Below, piece after piece: positions 9,504 to 18,875 of a stretch of 64,000 bases of DNA. Within the stretch, counting starts at the first letter, position 1, and the number at the start of each line of letters is the position of its first letter. The notes under the pieces were generated by a model that worked only from the letters and a program-made list of their open reading frames with translations, was not told the origin of the DNA and did not search any database. Source of the DNA: Acidobacteriota bacterium (GTDB taxonomy: Bacteria > Acidobacteriota > Vicinamibacteria > Vicinamibacterales > CAVVIG01); contig QHWB01000035.1 of the NCBI GenBank assembly GCA_003222395.1, forward strand, positions 62,001 to 126,000. The letters are read 5' to 3'. A program made the translations under genes and the position numbers.

Positions 9504-10700
9504 ATGGTGTCGGTGTTCTGGATCTCGTTCGCGATCGTCGTCTATGTGTACGTCGGCTACCCGGCGCTGCTCTTGGCGTGGGCCCGGTTGCGTTCGCGCG
9601 ACGTCGTCCGCCTGCCGGGGGCCGCTGCGCCTGGTGTGTCGATCGTGATCGCGGCGCGCAACGAGGGACAGCGGCTCGCGAACCGGATCGACAATCTCCT
9701 GCAGCTCGAATATGGAGGCGACCGCCAGATCATCGTCGTGTCGGACGGCTCGACCGACAACACGCTCGAAGTGCTCGCCAACTACCGTGGTTCCGTCGAC
9801 ATCGTGGTGGTCGATGCGGGCGGCAAAGCTGTCGCGCTGAACGCCGGCGTCGCGCGCGCCCGGCACGACATCATTGTCTTCGCGGATGCGCGCCAGGCGT
9901 TCGCGAGCGATGCGCTCATCGAACTGACGGTACCGTTTGACAACCCGCGCGTGGGCGCGGTCACGGGCGAACTGCTCCTCGACTGCGAGTCGCCAGGCCG
10001 GCGACAAGCCGACCGGCGCACGAGCGGCGCAAACACGCCAACTGGCGCGGATCGACGCGCCACGGCCGATCGCCGTCTCACCGTCGAATCGACGATCGCC
10101 GACGGCGTCGGTCTGTATTGGCGGTACGAGAAGCAGATCCGCCGATACGAGAGCGCCGTCGGCTCGACGCTTGGTGCCACGGGCGCGATCTATGCGATGC
10201 GGCGGTCGTTGTGGCTGCCGTTGCCCCCCGACACGATCCTCGACGATGTGCTCGTGCCAATGCGCGTAGTGCTGGCGGGCTATCGGACGGTGTTCAACGA
10301 GAAAGCGCGTGCATTCGACCGCGTCGCGCCGGATGCCGAGGCGGAGATAACCCGGAAGGTGCGGACGCTTGCCGGGAATTTCCAGATCCTGACGCTGGAG
10401 CCGCGGCTGCTGCTGCCGTGGCTCAACCCCGTCTGGTTTCAGTACGTATCTCACAAGATCGGACGCCTCCTAGTGCCGTACGCAATGCTGGTGCTAATAG
10501 GGTCGAGCATCACGGTCGCGGATCGATCCAGTGTCTACGCCGTCGCCCTTGCCGCGCAGTGCGTGTTCTACCTGCTCGCCGCCTACGGTGCGTGGCTCGA
10601 GCGGCGGGACCGGGTTGCCGCCCGCCGCCTGGCGCCAGCGTGTGCGGCGTCGTGGTCGGCATCGGCGTCGCGCGATCGCGAAGGTGCGCTGAATGCGTGA
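9504..10700 (+). CDS. Membrane glycosyltransferase, family 2 (processive/HAS-like); C-terminus apparently out of frame
   Basis: 398 residues. An N-terminal membrane helix (FWISFAIVVYVYVGYPALLLAW) precedes a GT-A domain: VSIVIAARNEG, VVSDGSTDNT, KAVALNAGVARA, GATGAIYAMRR and the DDVLVPMRVV acceptor motif. A 40-residue Arg/Thr-rich insert follows VTGELLL (about 160-195). Two membrane helices follow (YAMLVLIGSSITVA, YAVALAAQCVFYLLAAYG). The last 30 residues (DRVAARRLAPACAASW...) look unlike the family, which normally ends in one more helix and a short TGRQ-x-TW-like motif. Just such a segment is encoded in the +1 frame at 10693-10827, so a frameshift or split is suspected. It is the last glycosyltransferase before the polymerase. 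Confidence 0.82.
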   Translation: MVSVFWISFAIVVYVYVGYPALLLAWARLRSRDVVRLPGAAAPGVSIVIAARNEGQRLANRIDNLLQLEYGGDRQIIVVSDGSTDNTLEVLANYRGSVDIVVVDAGGKAVALNAGVARARHDIIVFADARQAFASDALIELTVPFDNPRVGAVTGELLLDCESPGRRQADRRTSGANTPTGADRRATADRRLTVESTIADGVGLYWRYEKQIRRYESAVGSTLGATGAIYAMRRSLWLPLPPDTILDDVLVPMRVVLAGYRTVFNEKARAFDRVAPDAEAEITRKVRTLAGNFQILTLEPRLLLPWLNPVWFQYVSHKIGRLLVPYAMLVLIGSSITVADRSSVYAVALAAQCVFYLLAAYGAWLERRDRVAARRLAPACAASWSASASRDREGALNA

Positions 10701-10827
10701 ATCTCGCGCGCCGCGTCAGTCGCTGCTCGAACGCGCGGCCCGAATAGCGTTCACGTTCGTCGTGCTCAATTGCTCCGCCGTCATCGGTCTCTGGTCGGCG
10801 ATGACGCGGAAGAAAGTGTGGCGCTGA
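10693..10827 (+). CDS. 44-residue membrane segment: displaced C-terminus of the preceding GT2 or a small coupled protein
   Basis: ATG at 10693 opens 44 codons ending in TGA, overlapping the GT2 stop by 8 bases in the +1 frame. The product has one hydrophobic helix (IAFTFVVLNCSAVIGLWSAM) followed by TRKKVWR. This resembles the final helix and basic, Trp-containing end usual for HAS-like GT2 proteins, so the simplest explanation is a single extra base near 10693-10699 (for example one of the two A residues at 10692-10693) that split one gene. The alternative is a genuine small membrane subunit translated by coupling; an in-frame TGA sits immediately before the ATG. It ends 3 bases before the next gene. 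Confidence 0.5.
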   Translation: MRESRAPRQSLLERAARIAFTFVVLNCSAVIGLWSAMTRKKVWR

Positions 10828-10830
10828 AGG

Positions 10831-12363
10831 ATGGACTCCAGGCGACGCGTCCCGCCGCTCCGTGTCGTTCGCCCGGCCGAACGCGCGCAGGCATCGCGGG
10901 AGCGGCTCGCGTTCAACTATGGAAGGCCGTCGGTGCCGAGCCGCCAGCTCGTCGAGGCGGTACTGGCGAACGAGGCCGAACCGACCTTCGCAACGGCGGC
11001 TTATGCGGAGCCGCGCGATTGGGGGTATGTCGGTTTGTTCGCCTTCACGGCGGTCCTGCTGCTGCGCCCGCAGGATCAGTTTCCGGTGCTCAGGCCGCTG
11101 CACCTCGCCGAAGTCTGCGCGCTGATTGGCATCGGGCCCATGATGCTGCACCGCTTCGCGCGGCGGCTCCCCGTATTCCGCGTCACTCCGGAGACAGTCG
11201 GGCTCATCGCGTTCGGCCTCGTCATGCTCGCTACCGTGCCGTTCTCCATCTGGCCGGGTGGCGCGCTGTCGGAATTCACCGAGTCGTACCTCAAGATTCT
11301 CGTCGTGTTCGTCCTGATGATGAACACCCTGACGACGCCTCACCGTCTCGAGCGAATCACATGGCTGATCATTCTGTGCGTCGGCTACATCGCAGCGCGC
11401 GGTGTGGTTGACTACGCACGGGGTGTCAACATGGTCGAGAACGGGCGGCTCGCCGGCGCCGTGAGCGGGATTTTCGGCAATCCGAACGACCTCGCGATGA
11501 ACATGGTGACATTCATGCCGGCAGCGGCAATCGTCGCGATCTCGCGGCAGCAGGCGGCGTGGCGGCGTCTCATTGCGGCAGGCATCGTGGCGCTCATGCT
11601 GGCGACCATCGTGTTCACCAAGTCGCGCGGCGGCGTCGTGGGGCTCACGATGATGCTCGCCTCATTCATTGTCCTCGGCGGCAAGGTGCGACGCGGCTTC
11701 GGTGTCATCGCGGTTGCCTGCATCGTCGCCGCGACGCCGTTCATGCCGCCGGCGTTCTGGGCGCGCATGCAGTCGATGTTCGACGAAAAGACGGACAGAC
11801 AACAGTTCACGGGATCGAGCGAAGCGCGGCGCGTCGTGATGATGGAAGGGATCGCGACGTTCGTCGAGCGCCCATTTACAGGGGTGGGCGCCGGTCAGTT
11901 CAAGAACTACAACCCGTCAGGTCGGAAAGAGCGATGGCGCGAAACTCACAACGCGCTGATTCAGGCGGCCGCCGAAACCGGCATCTTCGGCCTTCTCACG
12001 TTCAGCTTCCTCATTTTCCGCGCCGCGGTTGCCGCGGCGGCGACCCGTCGGATGCTGAGCGCACCACGGCGCGCCCGCGCGCCGGATCCGCTCGCGGCCG
12101 TTCTCATGCCGCGCGATCGCGCGTCTTTATACAACCATACGGTCGCGATGACGGCTGGTTTGATCGGCTGGTTCGTGTGCTCGATGTTCGGCTCGATTGC
12201 CTACAATTGGACGTTCTATTACGTCCTCGCTCTTATCGTGGCCGCCCGGGAGATGACGCACGACCGCCTCGTCGCCGCTCACCTGCTCGGTTCGCCCGGT
12301 AAGAAGCCGACGTTCGTACCCGCGGCAAAGTTTTCGCGCAGAGTGGCATCGGGCGTGGCCTGA
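10831..12363 (+). CDS. Wzy/WaaL-type O-antigen polymerase/ligase family protein
   Basis: 510 residues with about 10-12 transmembrane helices after an 80-residue cytoplasmic start. Diagnostic features of the family are FGNPNDLAM, FTKSRGGVVGL, the large periplasmic loop and the RETHNALIQAAAETGIFG motif with its conserved histidine. In an exosortase/Wzx locus it most likely polymerises lipid-linked repeat units (Wzy role) rather than ligating to lipid A. The ATG at 10831 is preceded by GAAGG only a few bases away, so the start could be slightly downstream. It closes the first co-directional block. Confidence 0.86.
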   Translation: MDSRRRVPPLRVVRPAERAQASRERLAFNYGRPSVPSRQLVEAVLANEAEPTFATAAYAEPRDWGYVGLFAFTAVLLLRPQDQFPVLRPLHLAEVCALIGIGPMMLHRFARRLPVFRVTPETVGLIAFGLVMLATVPFSIWPGGALSEFTESYLKILVVFVLMMNTLTTPHRLERITWLIILCVGYIAARGVVDYARGVNMVENGRLAGAVSGIFGNPNDLAMNMVTFMPAAAIVAISRQQAAWRRLIAAGIVALMLATIVFTKSRGGVVGLTMMLASFIVLGGKVRRGFGVIAVACIVAATPFMPPAFWARMQSMFDEKTDRQQFTGSSEARRVVMMEGIATFVERPFTGVGAGQFKNYNPSGRKERWRETHNALIQAAAETGIFGLLTFSFLIFRAAVAAAATRRMLSAPRRARAPDPLAAVLMPRDRASLYNHTVAMTAGLIGWFVCSMFGSIAYNWTFYYVLALIVAAREMTHDRLVAAHLLGSPGKKPTFVPAAKFSRRVASGVA

Positions 12364-12387
12364 GGTCCGCGAACCGGCAAATTCCGA

Positions 12388-12409
12388 CGCAAACGACCGC
12401 GGCGTTGCG
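12388..12409 (+). terminator. Possible intrinsic terminator after the polymerase gene
   Basis: CGCAAACG and CGTTGCG form a 7-bp stem with one bulged A and a 7-base loop, followed by a T-rich stretch (CATTTTCCTT, 12411-12420). The T-rich stretch is also part of the promoter-like element that follows, so one of the two readings may be accidental. Confidence 0.35.
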
Positions 12410-12423
12410 GCATTTTCCTTGCT
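12408..12423 (+). promoter_or_regulatory. Sigma-54 (-24/-12) promoter-like element upstream of the GT2/CDP-glycerol fusion gene
   Basis: CGGCATTTTCCTTGCT has GG at 12409-12410 and GC at 12421-12422 separated by exactly 10 bases, with the TTGCT form of the -12 box. The -24 box is CGGCA instead of TGGCA. Expected transcription start about 12434, giving a 30-base leader to the ATG at 12465. Confidence 0.45.
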
Positions 12424-12464
12424 GACTTGGAAGTCCGTAAGGGTCTCGCAACGACCAAAGACGT

Positions 12465-14699
12465 ATGCCTAACGTTTCGATTTTGGTAACCGCATGTAAC
12501 GCAGGCCGTACCATTGTCGCGGCGCTCGAGTCGGCGTTCGCTCAGACCTACAGCGATTTCGAAGTCATCGTCGTCGACGACGCCTCTTCGGACGACACCG
12601 CACAGCGCGTTTCCGACTACGGCGACCGCGTCGTATATCTTTTTCAGCCCAACAGTGGTCCGTGGCGCGCGCGTAATGAAGCCATCAGGCACGCCCGCGG
12701 CAGGTTCGTGGCGTTCCTCGATGCCGACGATGTCTGGTTCCCAAGCAAGCTTCAACGGCAAGTCGCCTACCTCGAACAGCACCGTTCGGCCGCAGCCGTT
12801 CATACGTCGGCGATCGTCAGCGCCATGCCGACCACGGCGATGCGCGAGAACGCTGACCGCCTACCGCTCGATGTCGCTTCGCGGCCGCCGGCACGCATCT
12901 TCTGCGATCTGTTCCACGGCGACGTAGCGATCGACACGGCGACGGTGCTCGCGCGGCTCGACGCGCTGGTGGACGCCGGCGGCTTCGATGCCGACGGCGA
13001 GCAGCACATGGAAGAATGCGGACTCTGGCTGCGCGTCGCCGCCCGGTTCGCGATTGGACACCTCGAGGTGCCACTCGTCGTGCATCGGCCCAAGTCGCGA
13101 TCGAGTGCGGGCGATGAGACGTTCGCGACGCACGAACGAATCATTCAGAGGCACGCCGCAACGTGCGCGGTGGCCTGTACGCACCACTTGCACGACGCGG
13201 CGGCATGCGCGCGGCGCCGCCGGCATCGGCTGTACGTCGCTCTCGGACGTGAGCGTTTCTGGAGCGGCCATCTGGCCGCCGCGCGCGCAGCCTTGCGCGA
13301 AGCGATTCGCACGCGTCCCAGTGTGGCCGTCCCCTACGTGTACCACGGTGCGTCGCTGCTCGGGAGCCGCGTACTCGGACCGGTGATTCGCGTTCGGCAG
13401 AGGCTTCGGTCGAATGCGACCGAAGGCGCAGAGCGCGCGCCCGTATTCGATCCGTCCGACCTGCTCAACGGCACGTCCTACCGCCAGACGCGCCGGGCGA
13501 TCGTCCGATCCATTCACGCCGCAGACAACGTGCTGAGCCGTCTCGGACGGGCGGACGCACGCGTGCTCTTCGAGGCAGCATCTCCGATGAGCCTTGCGGT
13601 GTTCGGGCCCGTGCTCGAACGACTCCGTCATGACGAACGCATCGAGTTCTGGTTCATGACTTCCGACGACGCGTGGGACGGCGAACGGATTTTCCGACCG
13701 GCCGGCGTGAACGACCGGATCGTGACTCCCGATGCGGCGCGATGGATGAAATTCGACGCCTATGTGAACACTGACTTCTGGAACACGACGTGGTTGCCGC
13801 GACGGCCGCGGCGGGTTCACATGTTCCACGGCGTGGCCGGCAAGTACGGACTCGACGCGCCGATCCAGCTCGCCCCGACAATCGCGAGCTTCGATCGACT
13901 GCTGTTTCCCAACCGCGATCGGCTGCGACGGTACGCGGAGGCGGGCCTGATCGATGCCGACGGACCGCAGGCGGCGCTCGTCGGGTACCCGAAAGTGGAC
14001 TGCCTCGTCGACGGTTCTCTCGATCGACGGGCAATCGAGCGATCCCTCGGCATCGATCCATCGATACCGACCGTCTTGTATGCGCCGACCTGGTCGCCGT
14101 ACTCGTCGCTGCATTCGGTGGGCGTCGATGTGATCAGAGGGCTAAGCCGGCTCGGGATCAATGTGCTGGTCAAGCTCCACGATCGATCGTACGACCCTGG
14201 CGAGCGCGCGTCCGGCGGAGTGGACTGGCGGGCGACACTGGAACGGCTCAGCCGTCTAGGAAACGTCCATGTCGCCGGCGGGTCGGATGCCTCGCCGTAT
14301 CTATTCGTCTCGGACGCGCTCGTCACTGATCACAGCTCTGTCGGCTTCGAGTTCATGCTCTTGGATCGGCCCGTCATCGTGATCGATTGCCCACGGCTCA
14401 TCGAAAAGGCGCGTGTCAACCCCGACAAAGTGAACGAGCTCCGCGGCGCAGCCGCGGTCGCGCGCACTGCGGACGAGGTCGCCGCTCTCGTGCGGCGCGA
14501 ACTGGACGATCCGACCCGCCTGAGCTCCCGGCGCCGAAAAACCGCTGAGCAGCTGTTTTACGGCGCAGGACGAGCGACAGGACGCGCGGTACAATGCATC
14601 TACGATCTGCTCGCGCTGCCGGCGCCGATGACGGGGCCCGAACCCGAGCGACGGCCGGCACCGCAATCCACCGACATCCGCTCCGTTTTTATCAGCTAA
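12465..14699 (+). CDS. Bifunctional GT2 glycosyltransferase / CDP-glycerol glycerophosphotransferase-like protein
   Basis: 744 residues in two halves. The first (about 1-290) is a GT-A family 2 transferase (VSILVTACNAG, IVVDDASSDDTAQ, PWRARNEAIRHARG, FLDADDVW) plus a helical segment. The second (about 325-715) resembles the CDP-glycerol glycerophosphotransferase family (PF04464): VHMFHGVAGKYGLD, FDRLLFPNRD, LVGYPKVDCLVDG, VLYAPTWSPYSS, LVKLHDRSY and YLFVSDALVTDHSSVGFEFMLLDRPVIVIDCP, the last being the usual catalytic/CDP-binding region. Such enzymes add glycerol- or ribitol-phosphate in teichoic-acid and capsule synthesis. Here it would add a sugar and then a phospho-polyol, or decorate the EPS; substrate not determinable. 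It is followed after 20 bp by a secreted PLD-like gene. Confidence 0.85.
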   Translation: MPNVSILVTACNAGRTIVAALESAFAQTYSDFEVIVVDDASSDDTAQRVSDYGDRVVYLFQPNSGPWRARNEAIRHARGRFVAFLDADDVWFPSKLQRQVAYLEQHRSAAAVHTSAIVSAMPTTAMRENADRLPLDVASRPPARIFCDLFHGDVAIDTATVLARLDALVDAGGFDADGEQHMEECGLWLRVAARFAIGHLEVPLVVHRPKSRSSAGDETFATHERIIQRHAATCAVACTHHLHDAAACARRRRHRLYVALGRERFWSGHLAAARAALREAIRTRPSVAVPYVYHGASLLGSRVLGPVIRVRQRLRSNATEGAERAPVFDPSDLLNGTSYRQTRRAIVRSIHAADNVLSRLGRADARVLFEAASPMSLAVFGPVLERLRHDERIEFWFMTSDDAWDGERIFRPAGVNDRIVTPDAARWMKFDAYVNTDFWNTTWLPRRPRRVHMFHGVAGKYGLDAPIQLAPTIASFDRLLFPNRDRLRRYAEAGLIDADGPQAALVGYPKVDCLVDGSLDRRAIERSLGIDPSIPTVLYAPTWSPYSSLHSVGVDVIRGLSRLGINVLVKLHDRSYDPGERASGGVDWRATLERLSRLGNVHVAGGSDASPYLFVSDALVTDHSSVGFEFMLLDRPVIVIDCPRLIEKARVNPDKVNELRGAAAVARTADEVAALVRRELDDPTRLSSRRRKTAEQLFYGAGRATGRAVQCIYDLLALPAPMTGPEPERRPAPQSTDIRSVFIS

Positions 14700-14719
14700 G
14701 AAGCGAGGTCGAAATCATC

Positions 14720-17700
14720 GTGTGTCCTAGGATTGTCCGTTCCTGCTGGTCACGGGGCCGGATCTCCGCTATCGCGTTCGCGATCACATGCCTTGTTGCC
14801 ATCTCGACATCCGCATCAGCTGCGGAGCACATTTACTTTCCCGCCGTCGACAACGTGACTGACGTCCTGGTGGAAAAGATCAGGAACGAAACCGTCCGGG
14901 TCGATCTCTCGTGCTGGTATCTTACCGAGCACGCGATCTCGATCGCGCTGATCAACAAGTACAACCAGGGCGTGCCCGTGCGGCTCCTCGGCGACCGAGG
15001 CTCGATCTTCGAAATCGATCCGCGGACGAAGACCGAATTCTACTGGCTGGCGAGCCAGGGACTGCCGATCCGGCTCCGCTACTATCCGACGTGGTATCCG
15101 GAAATCAACCACTGGAAGATGTCGCTGTTCGTGGGCCAGAAGCTCGTCGCGTTTGGCTCGGCGAATTACACTCCGTTCGAGCTTGCGCCCGCATCGGCGA
15201 CGGATTTCAAGGACGAAACAGTCCTCCTCTCCGACGATTCCGCCCTCGTCGACGCGTTCAAGACGAAGTTCGACCGGATGTGGAACGACACGACGCTCGA
15301 GGCGGACAGCATCAGCGGCAACCCGCCGTACTTCAAGAATTGGGACGACGCATGCGCCAACGAATTTACGGGCAACTGCGCCGACTATCGGACGCTCTAC
15401 CCCAATCCGGTGCCGATGATCATCGACACGAGACGCCTGGAGCCCGACAACTTCACCGATTTGCCAGAAATGGTCTGGGGACAGGGGCCGAAGTTTAACG
15501 ACCGGCTCGTCCAGGAAATCAACCAAGAAACGAATCACGTCGACTTCGTCATCTACCGGCTCACCGTCGACAACATCACCGACGCGCTGCTCAACAGGTT
15601 CACCTCCGGTGTTCCCGTGCGAATCATCATGGAGCCGAACGAGTACTTGAACCGGAAGTGGCCGGAGTTCTGGCTCACGCACGCGAACATGGACAAGTTG
15701 TGGGCGGCGGGTGTCCAAATCAAACAACGTGTCCACAATGGCCTCACGCACATGAAGATGCTCGTCACCTCGACGGTGGCGACCAACGCATCATCGAACC
15801 TCGCCGCGGCGTGGCAGCGCGACCACGATTACTTCGTGCCGGCGGCCACCAAGCCCTTGATCTATCAGGCCATGGCGGACCGGTTCCAGTTCATGTGGAC
15901 CAATTCGGGATTCGGGGATTTCACGCCGCAGCCGCCCGATACGCCGACGCTCGCCTCACCTTCGTCGAACGCGACCAACGTGCCGACGACCACATCACTC
16001 GTCTGGAACCTGACGCCGTTCGCGGTCAGCTACGACGTGTATCTCGGCACGGCGCCGTCGAACATGACGCGCATCGGCAACGTGCCCGCGCAGATGGTGA
16101 ACAGCCCGCCGAGCACGTATTCGTTCACACCGGCGAGTGCGCTGCAACCCGGAACGACGTACTTTTGGAAAGTCGTCGCGCGAACGAACGCGACGCCGGT
16201 GAACCCCGCGCTCGTCGGCGTGTCGTCGGTGTTCACCTTCACGACGGCGGGCGCCGCCGGCCCGCCGGCGGCGCCAACGAGTCCCGCGCCATCGGACGGC
16301 GCAACTGCCGTCAGCACGACGCCGACACTCGGGTGGGCGCCTGGCGGCGTCGGGACGACGTACAACGTCGCCTTCGGCGTGGCGAATCCGCCGCCCACGA
16401 TCGCCACGGGCCTGTCCTCGTCGTCGTACGTGACCGGTTCACTCGCCAGCAAGACGACCTATTTTTGGCGAGTCACCTCGGTGACGAGCGGTGGAAGCAC
16501 TCCGGGTCCGGTCTGGTCATTCACGACCGGTGCCGCGAACGGATCGACGACCGCGTCCGACGTCGTGATTTATGCCTCCGACGTGAATGCGCTTCACGGC
16601 ACGTGGGCCAAGGCCGCCGATCCGACGGCCGCCGACGGCGTCAAGTTGACGAATCCCGACAACGGCGTCGCTGCGTTGGCGAACCCGCTCGCGGTGCCTC
16701 AGAACTACTTCGACGTGTCGTTCGTCGCTCCTGCCGGGACGCGTTATCGCGTGTGGCTGCGTATTCACGCGATCAATGACCTGAAATGGAACGATTCGGT
16801 GTTCGTGCAGTTCTCCGACAGCACGGACGTGACCGGAACACCGGTATACCAAATCGGCACCACGGGCGGACTGTTGGTGAATCTGTGGACGTGCTCCGCT
16901 TGCCAAAGCTTCGGCTGGGGCTGGCAGCGCAATGCCTACTGGCTCGCCGACACCGGAGACGTGTTCTTCCAGAACAGCGGAGCGCACACACTGCGCGTTC
17001 AGATTCGCGAAGACGGCGCGGAAATCGATCAGATCGTCATCAGCCCGACGACGTTCGCCACCAATTCTCCCGGGTCGGTGAGCAACGATTCGACGATTGT
17101 GCCGAAGGCGCCGAGCGCACCGACAGCGCCCTTCTCGCCCGCGCCGGCGAACGGCGCGACGGGCGTCGGGACCAATGCGACGCTGACGTGGAGCACCACA
17201 GGCGCAACGAGCTACGATGTCAACTTCGGCACCAGCAACCAGCCGCCGCAGGTGGTCAGCGGGATCTCCACGGCGTCGTACTCGCCGACGAGCCTTGCGA
17301 ACGGCACGACCTATTTCTGGCAGGTCGTCGCGCGCAATTCAGGCGGCGCGACGACCGGACCCGTGTGGTCGTTCACGACCGCGACCACACCCCCTGCTAC
17401 GCCGACGGCACCCAACCCAGCGACCGGAGCCACGAACGTCGCAACCGACGTGACCCTGACGTGGTCGTCCAGCGGCGCGACTTCGTACGACGTGCTCTTC
17501 GGGTCGAGCGATCCGCCGTCGCAGGTCGCGACCGCTCTGTCGACCGCGTCCTACACACCGGGTCTCGCTGCGGGCACGACGTATTTCTGGCAGATCGTCG
17601 CGCACAACAGCGGCGGCGCGGTCCAAGGCCCGGAGTGGACGTTTACGACCGTCGCCGCGGCGCAGCCGCCGACGGCGCCCGCGGCGCCGACGCCGCCTTC

Positions 17701-18787
17701 GGCGGCGACGGGTGTGAGCACGACGCCGACGCTCTCGTGGACGTCGAGCGGCGCGACGAGCTACGACGTTGCCTTTGGCATGAACAATCCACCACCAGCC
17801 GTCGCGACCAATCAGGCCGCTGCGACATATACGCCGGCGCCGCTCGCAAACGGCACGACGTACTTCTGGCAGATCGTGGCGCGCAACGCAGCGGGGACAA
17901 CGGCGGGACCTGTGTGGTCGTTCACGACAGCCGCAGCAACTCCGCCAGCCGTGCCCAATTCACCGCATCCGGCCGATGGCGCCCTCAACGTCGCTCTCAA
18001 CACAACGCTGACGTGGAGCTCAGCCGGCGCGACGACGTACGACGTAAATTTCGGCACGACAAACCCGCCCGCTCCAGCGGCCACAGCACAGTCGGCAGCG
18101 GCGTACTCGCCGTCGAGCCTTTCCAGCGGAACGACGTACTTCTGGCAGATCGTTGCTCACAGTGGCAGTACGACGACCACGGGACCAGTGTGGTCCTTTA
18201 CGACTTCTGCTTCAGCTACCGTAACTGATGTGGTGATCTACGCGACAGATCTCTCGCCGGATGCGCTCCATGGATCGTGGACAACGGCGAACGATCCGAC
18301 GTCGCCAAATTCAACCAAGCTCGTGACACCGGACAACGGCTGGGCAACGACGAGTGCTCCGCTCGCAGCGCCGGTGGACTACATCGACGTCACTTTCACG
18401 GCTCAAGCGGCCACGCCATATGCGCTGTGGCTGCGGATGAAAGCGTTGAACGACAACAAATTCAACGATTCCGTGTGGGTGCAGTACTCGGACGCGATCG
18501 CAAACGGTGCGCAAGCGTACCCGTTGAGCTCGACGTCGGGCTTGCTCGTGAATCTTGCGACTGACACATCCGCGGTCAGTCTGCACAACTGGGGATGGCA
18601 GAACGGCGCGTACTGGCTCTCACAGGCCACGACGGTGACGTTTGCGACGAGCGGTACGCATACGCTTCGCATACAGGTGCGCGAGGATGGTGTTCAGCTG
18701 GATCAAATTGTGCTCAGTCCCACGACGTATCTGAATACCGCACCCGGCGCTCCGACCTCCGACTCGACTATCGTGCCGAAGCCATGA
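14720..18787 (+). CDS. Secreted multidomain PLD-like protein with six FN3-like repeats and two copies of a recurrent beta module
   Basis: 1355 residues from a GTG at 14720, which has a GAGG ribosome site (14705-14708) and is followed by a signal peptide (ISAIAFAITCLVAISTSASA). Residues about 34-400 are two phospholipase-D-like halves: His131-x-Lys133 followed by FGSAN, and His344-x-Lys346 followed by ASSN. The Asp of HKD is Val138 and Ser351, so the active site is HxK-(G/S)SxN rather than strict HKD. Then come FN3-like domains (about 407-510, 514-607), recurrent module copy 1 (about 614-797), four further FN3-like repeats (798-1165) and module copy 2 (1167-1355). The first copy has a CSAC pair. 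The likely role is secreted phosphodiesterase or polymer-binding; the substrate is unknown. The next gene is its paralogue. Confidence 0.82.
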   Translation: MCPRIVRSCWSRGRISAIAFAITCLVAISTSASAAEHIYFPAVDNVTDVLVEKIRNETVRVDLSCWYLTEHAISIALINKYNQGVPVRLLGDRGSIFEIDPRTKTEFYWLASQGLPIRLRYYPTWYPEINHWKMSLFVGQKLVAFGSANYTPFELAPASATDFKDETVLLSDDSALVDAFKTKFDRMWNDTTLEADSISGNPPYFKNWDDACANEFTGNCADYRTLYPNPVPMIIDTRRLEPDNFTDLPEMVWGQGPKFNDRLVQEINQETNHVDFVIYRLTVDNITDALLNRFTSGVPVRIIMEPNEYLNRKWPEFWLTHANMDKLWAAGVQIKQRVHNGLTHMKMLVTSTVATNASSNLAAAWQRDHDYFVPAATKPLIYQAMADRFQFMWTNSGFGDFTPQPPDTPTLASPSSNATNVPTTTSLVWNLTPFAVSYDVYLGTAPSNMTRIGNVPAQMVNSPPSTYSFTPASALQPGTTYFWKVVARTNATPVNPALVGVSSVFTFTTAGAAGPPAAPTSPAPSDGATAVSTTPTLGWAPGGVGTTYNVAFGVANPPPTIATGLSSSSYVTGSLASKTTYFWRVTSVTSGGSTPGPVWSFTTGAANGSTTASDVVIYASDVNALHGTWAKAADPTAADGVKLTNPDNGVAALANPLAVPQNYFDVSFVAPAGTRYRVWLRIHAINDLKWNDSVFVQFSDSTDVTGTPVYQIGTTGGLLVNLWTCSACQSFGWGWQRNAYWLADTGDVFFQNSGAHTLRVQIREDGAEIDQIVISPTTFATNSPGSVSNDSTIVPKAPSAPTAPFSPAPANGATGVGTNATLTWSTTGATSYDVNFGTSNQPPQVVSGISTASYSPTSLANGTTYFWQVVARNSGGATTGPVWSFTTATTPPATPTAPNPATGATNVATDVTLTWSSSGATSYDVLFGSSDPPSQVATALSTASYTPGLAAGTTYFWQIVAHNSGGAVQGPEWTFTTVAAAQPPTAPAAPTPPSAATGVSTTPTLSWTSSGATSYDVAFGMNNPPPAVATNQAAATYTPAPLANGTTYFWQIVARNAAGTTAGPVWSFTTAAATPPAVPNSPHPADGALNVALNTTLTWSSAGATTYDVNFGTTNPPAPAATAQSAAAYSPSSLSSGTTYFWQIVAHSGSTTTTGPVWSFTTSASATVTDVVIYATDLSPDALHGSWTTANDPTSPNSTKLVTPDNGWATTSAPLAAPVDYIDVTFTAQAATPYALWLRMKALNDNKFNDSVWVQYSDAIANGAQAYPLSSTSGLLVNLATDTSAVSLHNWGWQNGAYWLSQATTVTFATSGTHTLRIQVREDGVQLDQIVLSPTTYLNTAPGAPTSDSTIVPKP
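17110..18215 (+). repeat. Four tandem FN3-like domain repeats inside the first PLD-like gene
   Basis: Four units of about 265-280 bp repeat the pattern NGATGV..TLTWSS.GATSYDV.FGT..PP, then YTP..LANGTTYFWQIVAR and GPVWSFTT. Units run approximately 17110-17385, 17390-17655, 17660-17930 and 17935-18215. Their high mutual similarity suggests recent internal duplication or gene conversion. Confidence 0.8.
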
Positions 18788-18821
18788 CGTAACGGCCCGG
18801 CAGGAGGAACGAGGCCACAAC

Positions 18822-18857
18822 GCCTGACCGGCGCACGGGGCGGAACGCCGGTCGGGC
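18822..18857 (+). terminator. Strong hairpin between the two PLD-like genes
   Basis: GCCTGACCGGCG and CGCCGGTCGGGC pair over 12 bp with one G-U wobble around a 12-base loop. No U-tract follows, and it ends only 6 bases before the ribosome site of the next gene, so it could terminate, attenuate or stabilise the transcript. Confidence 0.45.
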
Positions 18858-18875
18858 ATATGTGGAGGCGTACTC

